Source: Lepas anatifera
Taxonomy: Eukaryota; Arthropoda; Thecostraca; Lepadidae
Length of the DNA stretch: 64,000 nucleotides
Assembly: GCA_034440635.1 (NCBI GenBank)
Contig: JAOTON010002231.1
Location: 310,001-374,000, forward strand
Direction of reading: 5' to 3'
How positions within the stretch are numbered: position 1 is the stretch's first letter; the number at the start of each line of letters is the position of its first letter. Of this stretch, positions 24,898 through 36,407 are shown piece by piece. The translations under genes and the position numbers were made by a program. Under the pieces are notes generated by a model that saw nothing but the letters and a program-made list of their open reading frames with translations, was not told the DNA's origin and made no database searches.

Positions 24898-25057
24898 GAG
24901 ACCGACGCAGCTTCTACGACCGGTTCATGTCGGACATGTGCCAGACGTCGAAGCTGGCTGGGGCGATTCCCGAGTACGGCTCGCTGGGTGGCGAGATCTC
25001 TATGTACCAGCAGGACTACGCCGAGCGGGGGCCACGTGACCTCTGCGACCTCTACAG
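24898..25057 (+). CDS. Unknown protein, exon 4 of 5
   Basis: It follows CGTGTCGCCTTCAG and ends CTACAG|GTGAGT, a consensus donor. Two bases complete the glycine codon begun in exon 3, then 52 codons and two bases follow. The product includes DRRSFYDRFMSDMCQTSKLA, GAIPEYGSLGGEISMYQQDY and AERGPRDLCDLYR. This is the best-looking exon of the gene because codon bias, splice sites and phase all agree. Confidence 0.7.
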
Positions 25058-25215
25058 GTGAGTCCTCGCGATGGTATCAGGCCGGTGGAGGAAAATGAAA
25101 GTCCATTGTTGAATCATTGAGATACAGATAACAACATTAGGACCTGCTCATAGAACAGAGCTTTCTTGCGGTGGTATCAGGCGTCGGAGACTCAAACCCT
25201 GTCTTTCCATCGTAG

Positions 25216-25315
25216 CTGGGGCACTCAGGACTGAAAACAGTGACCTGGAGCACTCAGGACTGAAAACAGTGAGCTGGAGCACTCAGGACTGAAAACAGTG
25301 GCTGAAAACAGTGCC
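25216..25315. repeat. 29-bp tandem repeat, about 3.4 copies, intronic
   Basis: The unit starts CTGGAGCACTCAGGACTGAA and continues AACAGTGAG; copies start at 25216, 25245 and 25274, then a 12-bp remnant. It lies in the last intron of the plus-strand gene. Confidence 0.9.
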
Positions 25316-25793
25316 GACCAAGCGGTGCCCACCAGAAGCTCATTGAACGACATCCTCTGTAGCCGCCGAGAGGAGTCTTCTCCCATCATTACTCACGGCG
25401 CCATATTTCACTATTATTAAACATTTGCTGGGCTACCCCGCAGTCATTACACAACACACATTTTGCGTCTCACGCACCACCCGCAGTGGATTGAACTCCA
25501 CGATCGCGAACTAAAGCAGAACGATGGTAACAGACAGCCAGATCTGGAGATTTTGGTCCAAATAACAAGAACTCATTAAAATACCGTCAAATTAATCTAG
25601 CAAAGTCTGCAGAATTACTACTGTTCCCTGGGACACAGGAAATCCCCCTTCCACACGTTGAAAACTACCTTGAAATCTCCTTCGAATCCGATAACACAGT
25701 CAAGTGAAATAAGGTCAATCTGGGTCAAAATGTTTTGTACTCGCGTGCCAGCCGAGTACGCCGGTGTGTAACAGCCTCCTCTGGTTCGGACAG

Positions 25794-25872
25794 GCTGCCA
25801 AAGAACTGTCGGTCCGCCATCAGTGAGGCCGCCTCCGCCTACGCCACGTGTCACACCATCTGCAACGTGTGA
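25794..25872 (+). CDS. Unknown protein, exon 5, terminal
   Basis: It follows CTCTGGTTCGGACAG. One base completes the arginine codon left by exon 4, then the reading LPKNCRSAISEAASAYATCH TICNV ends at TGA (25870-25872). Phase agreement supports it; the short length makes it the least certain exon. The gene's coding part recognised here is 244 codons plus the stop. An ATTAAA at about 26208 could serve as polyadenylation signal. Confidence 0.5.
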
Positions 25873-28800
25873 AGACTTCGCACGCGCAGTCACCCGGCTC
25901 CGAAGGCTGGCACTCCAGGACGCGTGCGCAGGCACCAGGCTCCGAAGGCTGACGATCTAGGCCGCCGAACTACTGTGGAACTGTTAAACCAAGCATACCG
26001 ATTCTCATCTTTTGTTACGCGTCTCAATGTCCAGTTATTGCAAAATGTGTAGTCTATTGGGAAACAATTTGCGTTCTTTTCACTGCAAGGTTTTTAGTCT
26101 TTATTAGTGTATGAGGGCACCATTTCGAGTAGGTATCATGATGAATAATTGGATGTTTCATGTGACAGGGTGGTATGGGACAGCACATCGACGAACCTAT
26201 GCGTCCGATTAAATAACTCGGCCATTTGGCACCAATCGGTGGATCGGGTTTTCCCACGTCAGGAGCGACTTTCCGCACGTTGGCTGCCTGAGACTAACCT
26301 GTCCCCCGTGGGCAAGAACACGCCTGTGAACTGCCAACACTGCATGGTGCAAGCGCAGAAAATATAGCATCACGTGGCCGAGGTAGAGGCGCCCTCCCGT
26401 TAACAGGAGCGTCTTCAGAGCAAAGGCCGCGCCATCGCCGTCGACTGCACCGCCAATGTCAGTTGCAGTACTCCGTTCGACTACCCAGCCCCCTGCCAAC
26501 TTTGGCGTCCATTTCACACCCTGCATCCTCTATCCGTTACCACCCTCTCGGATTTCCGAAAAATCAGTATCTAAAAACACTCAAAATCGGCGTCAGGAGG
26601 GCGTCCCTTGTAATTTCCGAAAATACTTTTCAGTGATATTTTGGTGGTTACCTGCCTATTTACTCCCCCGCCCTCACAAAGAAATATTAGCCCCGTCAAT
26701 GGTCAAGCATAGCAGATGAGTCTCATATGTGAGCACTTCGCGATGGAGGCTGTCGCCGATCTAGGTCCGAAGTCTACTTCAATAATCCCCTTCCTGGACA
26801 TCATAGCCACCGCACACTTGTCACGGACGCTTGCTGAGGGTCCATTGTTGACGGGTTCGGAGCACACCGTCTGGTCCAGCGCGGCAGCCTACCTCAACCG
26901 ACCTGCCTCTACACCAGGTAACTAGCTCTCAGCGCCCAGACATTCGATACACATGTCCACGTCCATTTCCAATGCCCCGTCGACCACTTCTGAATTTCCC
27001 CACGTGGCTATCATTTCCCGTCAACCCCGCGTGCTACACATTTCCTAAAGCTCATTGCGATGATATTGTTCTGGTCAGCTCATCGAAAGGCTTCTTGCAC
27101 AAGCGTGTTTTTCCCCAACGACGAAATCGAATCACAAATATTTTACTCAATGAAGTGAAAATGAGGGTGCAATTTTCGTCTAATTCGATAACTTGTACCT
27201 ACAGAGTGTTTCAAATAGAATAATATTTTTAATTGATCATAATGCAGTTATAAAAATGTTGTTGTGGTGTGATTTACATATCAATCGAAGGAAAATTTTG
27301 GGACATTTACAATTATTCGTACTTTGATAACTGTTTTCATGTTTTTGCTTGTCCAAAGTAGTTTAAAATTGAGTTGAAAACTACATCCTGTCTATTTTGC
27401 CTTCGTCGAAAATGTTCGTAGAAATCACGTGCGTATCACGCGACAAGTATCACGTCAATGACACTGCAAACATTACATCCTCACTATAGTACATCACAGT
27501 CCACACGCACATTGCCTCTGGAAATTAATTCTAAAATAAACACACCTCTCAAGCTTAGGAATGCTCGGGTCCAAGCAAGCAATCCCCAATTGGTGCATGC
27601 CCCTTGTTCTGCGGTAAACAGTGAGGTCTTTTGCGCTATGTCCGCCGCATCCAGTCATTCACATGGAAGGTAAGCCAATGAGCCATATAGAGCTTGAGCC
27701 AAAACCTTCAAACTTGTAATATTACTGAAACTTTTGCCTTTGATATGCATGCTCACCTGCCATTGTGGTGTGCTAAAGTCTTTTAGAGTGCTGCCAGTTG
27801 TTTTAATATAAGCGGGCATATATTATGTTTCTTGCATCATTTTCCGAGTACATTTAAGACGGAGGAAAATATTTTCTGCAAATGAAACATGTTTATAGAA
27901 AAATGTCCTACAATTTACCATTAAAATTAGCGTTTTGTGGAGGGATCTGAAGGATTTTTAGTACTTCACTGAACATTTAAAAAATATAATTCTTTCTGAA
28001 ACACCCTGTAGCTTACATGCCATATAATCACACATCCTCAACCCGAGAAAAATCCACTCAACCTCTGCAGCAGAAGTAAGTCAAAATCTTGCACCGCTAC
28101 ATGCACCACGAGGACAGAAGTAACTCGAAGGTATTTGCGGCATTGCACGACTATTATTAGCTGTGGGGTTACGTCCACTGTGCTCAAATAAACAAGTCCA
28201 AGGTCGCGGTATTGGTAGCTTTATTGCGCCATTCTGTTTTACTCTCCTGCATCGCCAGATAACACAAAGCACGTCCACCTCAGCACTCACGCGGAGCAGG
28301 GGCACTCAGCAATCCGCAGGCAGCTCGTCTAACACCTCTGACCACACGTTAATATTTGGCGCAAACGAACCGAGGCCTGGAATGTAGTGGTGCCCGCCGC
28401 ACAGCCCGCGACTAAGTTCGCTCTGCAGCCCCCTCGTACGCCAAACAATTCATAGTCTGACTCACATTTGCCAGTGTGTAGTTTTCCACATCGCGGCCAC
28501 CACAGGCATTCACCAAATTCAGACTGAAGGTTCGCGTCACAGGTAGTCAGTGGATAAAACACTTGCCCTATTACAGCGTTCATTTGTAAATAGAAAATAT
28601 GCCTATTTTGTTATCTAAGCTGCGCCTACCAGCACAAGCGCTGTCCTAGAAGGTCGAGCTCCATCCAGCGCCCGGCTCACCCGAAGAGAAGTGAGACTGG
28701 CGCAAGGAGGGGCTTGGCTGAGATGTACGGATGCATACGTGGTGTTCTCCCACTTAATAGGCCGGGGATCATGCCTCGTGAATTCGAGCGCCTGATCGCG

Positions 28801-29945
28801 AATTATTTCGACGCCTCACAAAAACAGAAGGAAACTGTGGAGAGTTGATAGCGGCACCGTACTTATCACTGACTGGCGTCAGGACAGGCGAACATCTTAG
28901 CCAGGTCAGTCATCATGGTCACCAGGGGAGTCGTCCTCCGAACGAGGCCTGACACACCACTGGCCTGCACTGACGCGCACAGCACAAGAGCGTATATCGT
29001 CCTAATGCGAGTGACACTCGAAACAAAGTTCAAAAGGCATAAAAACAGAATGTGTAGATGTTAAAGCTGAGGAAGAGTAGTAAGTGAAGAATCCGATCGT
29101 AAAACACGCTTTTTCCCGTAGCATAGAAGACCTTCATATTGACCACGTGTGTGACACTGGTACAAAATGCATATGAATATACTCATTTGAAAACAATGAT
29201 CGCATGAAGCCACGCAAAGCACTCATAAAATAAATATTGCGGTTATAAATAGCCCCCGGAAACACAGGCAAGATAATAATGTCTATGAGGGAACAAAGCA
29301 GCATGATCTAATATGGTGACACACTTCTGAGTACATTTCCACTCGGAACATTAAATCACAAAACACGCTAAAACTTGTATACTGGAGGAGATATTCACAA
29401 TGTCGCCGTGTAAACGGTAACACACAGCGTTCACAGCAGACCCCTCCTCCTCAACGTAGTGCCCGTAAAGCACCCACCGATTACAGTTTTGGCATAAAAC
29501 TAAAGTCGCGTTTCATTGTATAATTACGCTATTGCGCCATTTTTATTATCACCACAGGAATTTCGAAGGCCCAAAGAAAGCAGACGAGACGGATGACATT
29601 GTTTTGCCTCTACATGGCCACTCGTAATATCTCAGCATGCATATAAACAAATTCCAAGCCAAGTGATAACCAGTGTGTGCACCTTGTAACGAAGTGGAAC
29701 AGGCAACGCCACTGAGGTCACCGATGGAAGATTGCCAAGGAACTCCGATACATGACCTACTCCTGGGTTGTCTCCGCCCTAGCCGGATGCACGCACTACA
29801 CACGCGAGACCATTCTCTGTTTTATCCTATGCGCAAACCCTTTGTGAGCAAATGCCATTCTATGAACCGATCTATAACCTAATCCGGGCCGGTCGACGCG
29901 ACAAGCACAGGTCTCACAGCGTCCACCAGATGTCTCTGACAGACA
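25873..29945. other. Intergenic stretch between two convergent genes
   Basis: About 4 kb with no gene I can support. It holds the 3' flanks of both genes. Short frames (up to 105 codons) occur on both strands without recognisable content. Confidence 0.4.
29542..29547 (-). terminator. Possible polyadenylation signal of the ORP gene
   Basis: AATAAA on the minus strand, about 400 bases beyond the ORP stop codon. Position is plausible; nothing else confirms it. Confidence 0.3.
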
Positions 29946-30048
29946 TTAGAATATATCCGGGGGCGCGGCGTCGCGCGTATCCCAGTATGTGTCCGTGAAT
30001 ACCCAGTCCTCCAACTTCACAAAAGGATTGCTGCATCGCTTGAAGTAC
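29946..30048 (-). CDS. ORP1/ORP2-type oxysterol-binding-related protein, last exon
   Basis: The exon follows CTTGTTTGCAG on the minus strand. One base completes the arginine codon from the previous exon, then 33 codons lead to TAA at 29948-29946. The reading YFKRCSNPFVKLEDWVFTDT followed by YWDTRDAAPPDIF has the hallmark end of the ORP lipid-transfer domain: an aromatic-rich W-x-F/Y...YW segment and a terminal P-D-I-F/Y. ORP proteins move sterols and phosphoinositides between membranes at contact sites. Confidence 0.9.
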
Positions 30049-32704
30049 CTGCAAACAAGAAGCCAACTTAGTGTTAGGGGCGCGATTCTGCGCGGAGTCT
30101 AGCGACGCGTACGCCAGAGCTCTGAGAGGGGTGATGGTGGGAGTGAGCGACAGGGGAGGCAGACCTGGCCTGGCGGCAAGGGCAATGCTCCAACTCAACC
30201 CAACAGTTCCCGCGTGAGGGTGTCCCACTTCTTCAACAACAATATTGTCCCGCATGCGTTAACGTAATTGACAACTCTCATGCTCAAGAGCCGCATGCAC
30301 GTGGGGCGCAGGGGGGACGTTGGAGTTTTATGGTGCTTGAGCTGTCAGGGCCATAAAGCGAGCTGAACATACCAAAATTAAGATCTTAGACACAGTCTCG
30401 AGAATATATAAATATATTCATAGTGAAGGCAGTTCCTCACACGTGGAGGAGTGCTACGCCACCCCGGCTGACAAAGATGGAGAAACTCAACATCAGTAGC
30501 AGTTGCATATACAGCCTGACTAGGAACGGATTACTTTACATCGCGCCTGGTCTCAAATCACAGCACATGAGGTAGCTACAGCGCCGAGCCGACAGCCCTG
30601 CACGGGTCATAAGGGTGTGCCGGGTGGGTCACGTGACTTGGCCGGGTGACCCCGCCCTTGCTCCGATGTAAGGGTACAGGCCAGGTTCCGACAGAAAGTT
30701 CACGAAAGTGAAATCACGAGTCAGCTCTTCCACGGGGAAGTAACATTCTCCGTCACCACACTGCCGAACGGTTGGCATCGTCATGACGATGTGAACTATT
30801 TGGACCACCCCGCGTTGACGTCAGCGCGGGAGGATCCAGGTCAAGAATGGACAGTAGCTGAGGGGTATTCACATGGATCGCCCGAATCCGCATGGCTGGA
30901 AATCGCTACAGGACGCAGTGACAGCATGAGGACCTCCGTCCTGAGTCCAGTAGACAGAACCATCCTGCTCAGGGCTGACGGGAAAGCACACCCACCAGCG
31001 CCAGAACGGGCTTCACGTGACGTCGAGCGGCCGCCCTGTATTCACGGCGCCCGCCCACCGCCACACGCTGAACCTCAGCGTATGGACTGGAAATTTCAGA
31101 ACTGGCAGCGAGTGGCGTTTCCTGAGCCTCAGTCGCGAACATTCACTGGGGAGAGTATGGACTGGAAATTTTAGAACTGGCCGCGGGTGGCGTTCCCTGA
31201 GCCTCAGCCGCGAACATTCACCGGGGAGCGTATGGACTGGACATTTCAGACTGGGCGGGTGGCGTTCCCTGAGCCTCAGCCGCGAACATTCACCGGGGAG
31301 AGTATGGACTGGAAATTTCAGAACTGGCCGCAGGTGGCGTTCCCTGAGCCTCAGCCGCGAACATTCACCGGGGAGCGTATGGACTGGACATTTCAGCGTT
31401 CCCTGAGCCTCAGCCGCGAACATTCACCGCGGAGAGTATGGACTGGACATTTCAGAACTGACAGCGGGTGGCGTTCAGTGAGGAGCCTCTCATCCCGCTC
31501 TGTCACACGCCAAGCCGAGCTGCCGGAACGGCCTGGTCTGGACCCGCAGCAGTGTCGAAATAGCCGCCAGGACGTGGCCGTAAAGCGAACGAGGGAGCAC
31601 AGTCTGGGACGTGTCGAGCTGCTGAAAGACTTAGAGCCGCACTTGGTTCCTCAGCATCGACGGCGACGGCCAACTGCCACGAGGAGGCAAAAGGAGGGCA
31701 CGAAATCGGCGATGCAGCGGAACGAGCAGACAAACCGGAAACGTGCATTAAAATCGACCGGGGAGGTTAGATACAATTTCCCAGCAAGACGGTACCCTTC
31801 TTAGGGAGCCGGGCACGGGGAAGGGCAAATCAGCCGACATCGGGATAAAAAAGAGGGAGGTTTCAACAGCCCTGAGACCCCTCCCTGACTTAGCATGGAT
31901 GACAAATATGTAGGCCATCGTACATGGAAGTTCAGTATCAGCGTTGAAACGCACCAGTGGGTCAGTTTGCTGTGAGCGGTGTCGGATGCTCAAAATAAAC
32001 TTCAACGCTTAAGACCAAGTGGGTAATTAGTGGGCAAAAAGCATAACCTCAAATGTATTTTCTTGTTGTTCACACTTGTAAAGGGTGATGCAATGTGCAG
32101 CCCCGCATGCGCCGCATACCCACCTTGCGGCGGGGTATTATCCGAGACACAGCACACTAGCGCACGGTAGAATCAAGTGAATCGAGGAGAGGCACGACAG
32201 AGTAGGGCAAAAGTGCGAATTTCCTCCAAAGTTGCCGGTGGAGGGAGCATGGGGCGGTACCTTCATTATACGGCTGCCCTCCGCAGGCGAAACATACGCT
32301 TTACAATGTGACATCGCAATGGAGGGGTGACACATTAGCGGCGGTGGAAGGGGGCAGCACTGCGGGTACTTCAGTCCGGACTGCAGCGCCAGCGTGAGGT
32401 CAGGGTGGAGAGAACCTCGGACTCGGAACAAGGCCAGTGATCGAGGGCAGTAGAGGGAAGCCGGGAACACACGAACCCCACGCCATCTTTGTTGCCTACG
32501 AGAGCCCCTCTGGTTACTTTGTCGTTCCGTTAAACCAAACCATCGACCACGCGTCATGCTCCCTTCACTCGACCGCAGAACAGCAGTGAGTATGCGGACC
32601 CGCTGCTTGTACCCGGTGATTCCCATACCCTGCCTCACTAGACCCGGAACAGTGACGCTTGGCAGGTGCGGGACAGTCAGCTCCGGTCACTCGGCCCAAG
32701 TTAC
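30049..32704. other. ORP intron with a 75-bp tandem array
   Basis: The intron between the last two ORP exons is 2656 bp. Apart from the 75-bp array at 31081-31470 I see no defined element. Open frames on both strands (up to 205 codons) extend from or through that array and are not regarded as genes. Confidence 0.55.
31081..31470. repeat. 75-bp minisatellite, about 6 copies
   Basis: Units start with TATGGACTGG at 31081, 31156, 31231, 31303, about 31378 and 31437, and contain TTTCAGAACTGG, GGTGGCGTTCCCTGAGCCTC and CGCGAACATTCACCGGGG. Lengths are about 75, 75, 72, 75 and 59. Because most units are multiples of three, several frames stay open on both strands. Confidence 0.9.
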
Positions 32705-32836
32705 CTGGCGCGCCACACGTCCTTGCGTTTGCCGCGGAGCTTGCGTGCCTCGCGTTGTTTCTCCTCGAGCCGGTGTTTCTCGGCGGCGGCCAAGTCGAGG
32801 TTGCCCTCCTCCAGAGCACGAATGTCCGGCCGCAGC
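32705..32836 (-). CDS. ORP1/ORP2-type protein, penultimate exon
   Basis: Acceptor TGTTGGGACAG and donor GCCAG|GTAACT bound 132 bp. The product [20 protein letters not shown] then [20 protein letters not shown] is the ORP signature R-P-D-x-R-x-x-E-x-G...EK-x-R-LEE-K-Q-R. In the ORP fold this basic/acidic helix lines the mouth of the lipid tunnel and supplies residues that contact the phosphoinositide headgroup (family knowledge). Joins to both neighbouring exons are in phase. Confidence 0.95.
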
Positions 32837-33210
32837 CTGTCCCAACACAGAGGCGAGGTTACAAGGAGAGACGACAGCACTGCCACACCACCGACTGATA
32901 AATAACGGAACGAAAGGAGACCCAGTATAATGGGATGCATGGCATACCAAATATCCAAGTTTTACTGTCAGTGAGGTTCAAGGAAAACTAGTGGAGAATG
33001 GATGGTCTCAGAACTCAACAGAAGCCCGTAACATCACCATGTGCATTTAGCAGTGAGAATCGAATGACGGTAGCATCCACACACCACCGAATCGATGGAG
33101 CAGGCAAGGAAAAAAGAAGGCAAAACAATGGCAAGATACAATTTATTTAAGAACAGATGCAGGAAAGCCATGATATGAGGTGCCACTCACAGCACTTTGC
33201 CAGCGCGTAC

Positions 33211-33431
33211 CTGCAGTCGGTGGAACACAGCTGCATATCCTCGTCGCGCTGGTTCAGCGACATGGCGAACGCCGTGAAGTGGTAGTACTTGTGCGAGTGC
33301 GGCGGCCGCGGGTCCGCCTCCCACAGGGTGACGCTGTTGGGCACGTCGATGCTGTACTGGGAGCAGGAGCGCGGCACCTCGCCCTCCTGCAGCGACGGCG
33401 AACGGTCGGCGTCGCCGGCCGAGTCCGGAGC
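33211..33431 (-). CDS. ORP1/ORP2-type protein, exon with PNSVTLWEADPRPP
   Basis: Acceptor GTGCTGGACAG and donor TGCAG|GTACGC bound 221 bp. After an acidic/serine-rich start (APDSAGDADRSPSLQEGE), the product reads SCSQYSIDVPNSVTLWEADP, RPPHSHKYYHFTAFAMSLNQ and RDEDMQLCSTDCR. The P-x-S-V-x-LW-x-x-x-PRPP and YxFTxFAMxLN segments are diagnostic of the ORP1/ORP2 branch. A minisatellite begins within about 20 bases of the acceptor side. Confidence 0.95.
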
Positions 33432-33681
33432 CTGTCCAGCACGACCAGACGGTCACAGCGGCAGGACACGATACTGGGAGAGGACGTACAGGCAGGACAT
33501 GACACTGGAGGGGGAGGGGGACGCACAGACAGGACACGATAACGAGAGAGGACGCAGTAGCAAGGCACGACACTGGGAGGGGACACAGTAGCAAGGCACG
33601 ACACTATGAGGGGACACACAGGGGCACGATAACGAGAGAGGACACAGCGGCAGGGCACGATACTGTTAGGGGACGTACAGG
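33432..33681. repeat. 31-34-bp minisatellite, left part
   Basis: Irregular units of the form GGACACAGTAGCAAGGCACG plus ACACTGGGAGG run from just inside the intron, next to the ORP exon, to the hAT insertion point. A block of about 190 bp beginning CGTACAGGCAGGACATGACA recurs at 38306 on the far side of that insertion. Confidence 0.85.
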
Positions 33682-34689
33682 CAGGGGCGCAGCCAGAGCT
33701 TTCGTATGGGGGGCACACCAACTTTGAGGGGCACCCCGGGGAAAAAAGGGCACTTTTTAACGTAACCTAAAAAAACTTACTATATCTTTGTTTATATAAT
33801 TTTTGGGCATCTTTGGTTCAATAAAAATGCAAAGAAATCCTTGACGGAGAAGGAAAACTCGATTAAAAACCGAAAAAAGGAACAAAATATCACCAAAATG
33901 CCACGGAAGTAGCCAAAACACTACTTTTTTGGATAGATTTAAGGGCAGCCAACTCATGCAAGTACTTAACATCAGAGAAATCAGCGGAGCATGATCTGTT
34001 ACAATGTGCAGGTTAAAGCATATTGGAGTCGAATTTTTTTGTTATGCCCACTGGTTTTGTCGTGACGAGTGAGCCCTGGCTGAATGCGGATTAAGTTCTT
34101 TGCCTCCCACAATCGCCGTGGGACGAGGAGTAGCAGTGTCTTTGGAAGAACACATTTTTGCTGCCGGAAAAATTTGGGATACCTTTTGAACGCGTTTATT
34201 AAGTTCCATATTCGCAAGGCTCGGTCCCAGTTAAGAGTAAATAAAAGGTGAACAGGCCGGTAGTTTGGATGGGGATGGTGTGACAGGGCTGAAAATTATG
34301 AAAACTATTTCTTCATCTAAATTAATTAGTAGAAATCCTGGTTTAGGGGACTGTGCTCTGAGCTCAGGGGCACATGCCTTTTATCATCCCTTCCCAGAAT
34401 CCACCAGTATAATAAGCAATTTATATAACCAGGGGTGCCTAGGTATCACAAGCCGTTTTAGAGATTCCTCATTTCTCGTTAGCTCCGTTTCCGTTTTACA
34501 TTGTGTTCTTATTCCCCATCTATTCAAGACCAGCTCTGGGACCCCCAAGTGTGGATCAGAGGCCTCCAGAGCAACTTCCCCCATCCCCCAGTTGTGCCTC
34601 CAGGGAATAGACCAGCTCAGTGACCCCGCCCCAAGATGATGGGAGTTGGCCTTGTGTTCTTATTATTTATCTATTCAAGATCACCTCAG

Positions 34690-36400
34690 GGGCCACTGAT
34701 GTAGATCAGGGCCACAGAGCAGCTCATGCTTCACCCAGGGACTAGACTAGCTCATTGGTCCCAGAGGTGAGTTCATCAGACTAGCTCAATGGGCCACAGA
34801 TAGGCTCATAGGGCCTTAAACCAGTTCAAGAAGCCCCAGAACAGTTTAAGGCGCCAGATCACTTCAGGGGGCCTCAAGCCAACTTAAGGGGCTCTCACAA
34901 GCTCAGCGCCCAGACTAGCTCAGGGTACCCTCAGAATCTAGATCCGCTCTTGGGCCCCAGATCAGCTCTTGAGGCCCCAGATCAGTTCAGGGGCCTCAAT
35001 TCAGGTCAGGGGGCAAGATCAAGTCAGGGGCACTAATTCAGCTCAGGAATCCCTCACCAGCTCGGGGCCCAAGCAGTTCAAAAGCCCCAGAGCTGCTCAG
35101 GGGACACCAGATCGGCCCATAGGGCACCAGATCAGCCTAGCGGACAAACAATCAGATCAGTGGTCCCCGACCAGCTCGGGGCCCAGATAAGCTCGGGAAT
35201 ACCAGATCAAGTCAGGAGGCACCTAATCAGCTCAGGAGCCCCATACCATCTCAGGGGCCCTCACCAACCCCTGTGGGCCCAGCTCAGCTCAGGGCCTGGG
35301 AGCTGCTTAGGAAATCACGTAATTAACCCAGGAGGCCCGGGTCAGCTTTAAGGGCATCATATTAGCCATGGGGTACCAGACTAGCTCAGAGGGAATAAGA
35401 TGGGCTCAGGAGACACACTGATGACTCAGCAGGCACCAGATCGACTCAGGGGGCATTAGTTAAGTTCAGGAGGCAGTATATCTGCTCAGGGTGCACCAGA
35501 TCGATCAGCACAGGGGGCATGTTCAAGTCAGGGGCACTAAATCAGCTCAGCGATCCCTCACCAGCTCCGGGCCCAATCAGTTCAAAAGCCCCAGAGCTGC
35601 TCAGGGGACACCAGATGCCCATAGGGCACCAGATCAGCTCCAAAGACAAACAATCAGATCAGTGGTCCCTGACCAGCTCGGGAATACCAGATCAAGTCAG
35701 GAGGCACTTAATCAGCTCAGGAGCCCCATGCCATCTCAGGGGACCTCATCAGCCTCTGTGGGCCCAGCTCAGCTCAGGGATTTAGATCTGCTCATGAAAC
35801 CACGTAAGGAGGCCCAGATCAGCTTAAAGGGCACGAGATTACTCAGGGGGCATCATATGGGCTCAGGAGGCACCAGATCGACTAAGGGGCATTGGTGCAG
35901 CTCAGGTGGCACCAGATCGATCCGCTCGGGGTCCAGATCAGCTCCCAGCCCCCAGACTATGGCAGGAGCCTAAATCAGCTCAGGGAGCAACATAACAGCT
36001 CAGGGGACACAAGGTGGGCTCAGGGCCCACCAAACCAGCTCAGGGGGAGACCAGACCATCTAAGGAGACATCAATAATCAGTTGAGGGGGCACCCAATCA
36101 GCTGAAGAGGCACCATATTGACTTAGGATACAAAATCAACATGGGGAGGCATGGGATCAGCTCGGGGGCCCGAATCAGCTCAAGGGGCACTAAATCAGCT
36201 ATCAAGGCACCAAACAAGCTCGGAAGCATTATACTAACTCAGAGAGCATTATGTAAGTTCAGGAGGCACAATTATTTGCTCAGTGGGGCACTCGATTGAC
36301 TCAGGGGCACCAGATCAGCTTAGAGGGCAAGTAATCAGCTCAAGGGGGCAAGACCAACTGAGAGGTCACGAGATGAGCTCAAGGAGCACCAGATTGGCTT
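34690..36400. repeat. Degenerate CAGATCAGCTCAGGGGGCAC repeat field
   Basis: Short imperfect units built on CAGATCAGCTCAGGGGGCAC fill this stretch. A larger direct duplication is visible: about 34985-35200 recurs at about 35520-35690, including GTTCAAAAGCCCCAGAGCTG and GACAAACAATCAGATCAGTG. The tract lies inside the hAT-like element. The 160-codon frame at 35491-35973 is a by-product. Confidence 0.85.
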
Positions 36401-36407
36401 CACCATT

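Noticed and set aside
31013..31804. Frames of 129-205 codons containing MDWKFQNW-like repeats
   Set aside because: They ride on the 75-bp array, which is a multiple of three; no independent coding evidence.
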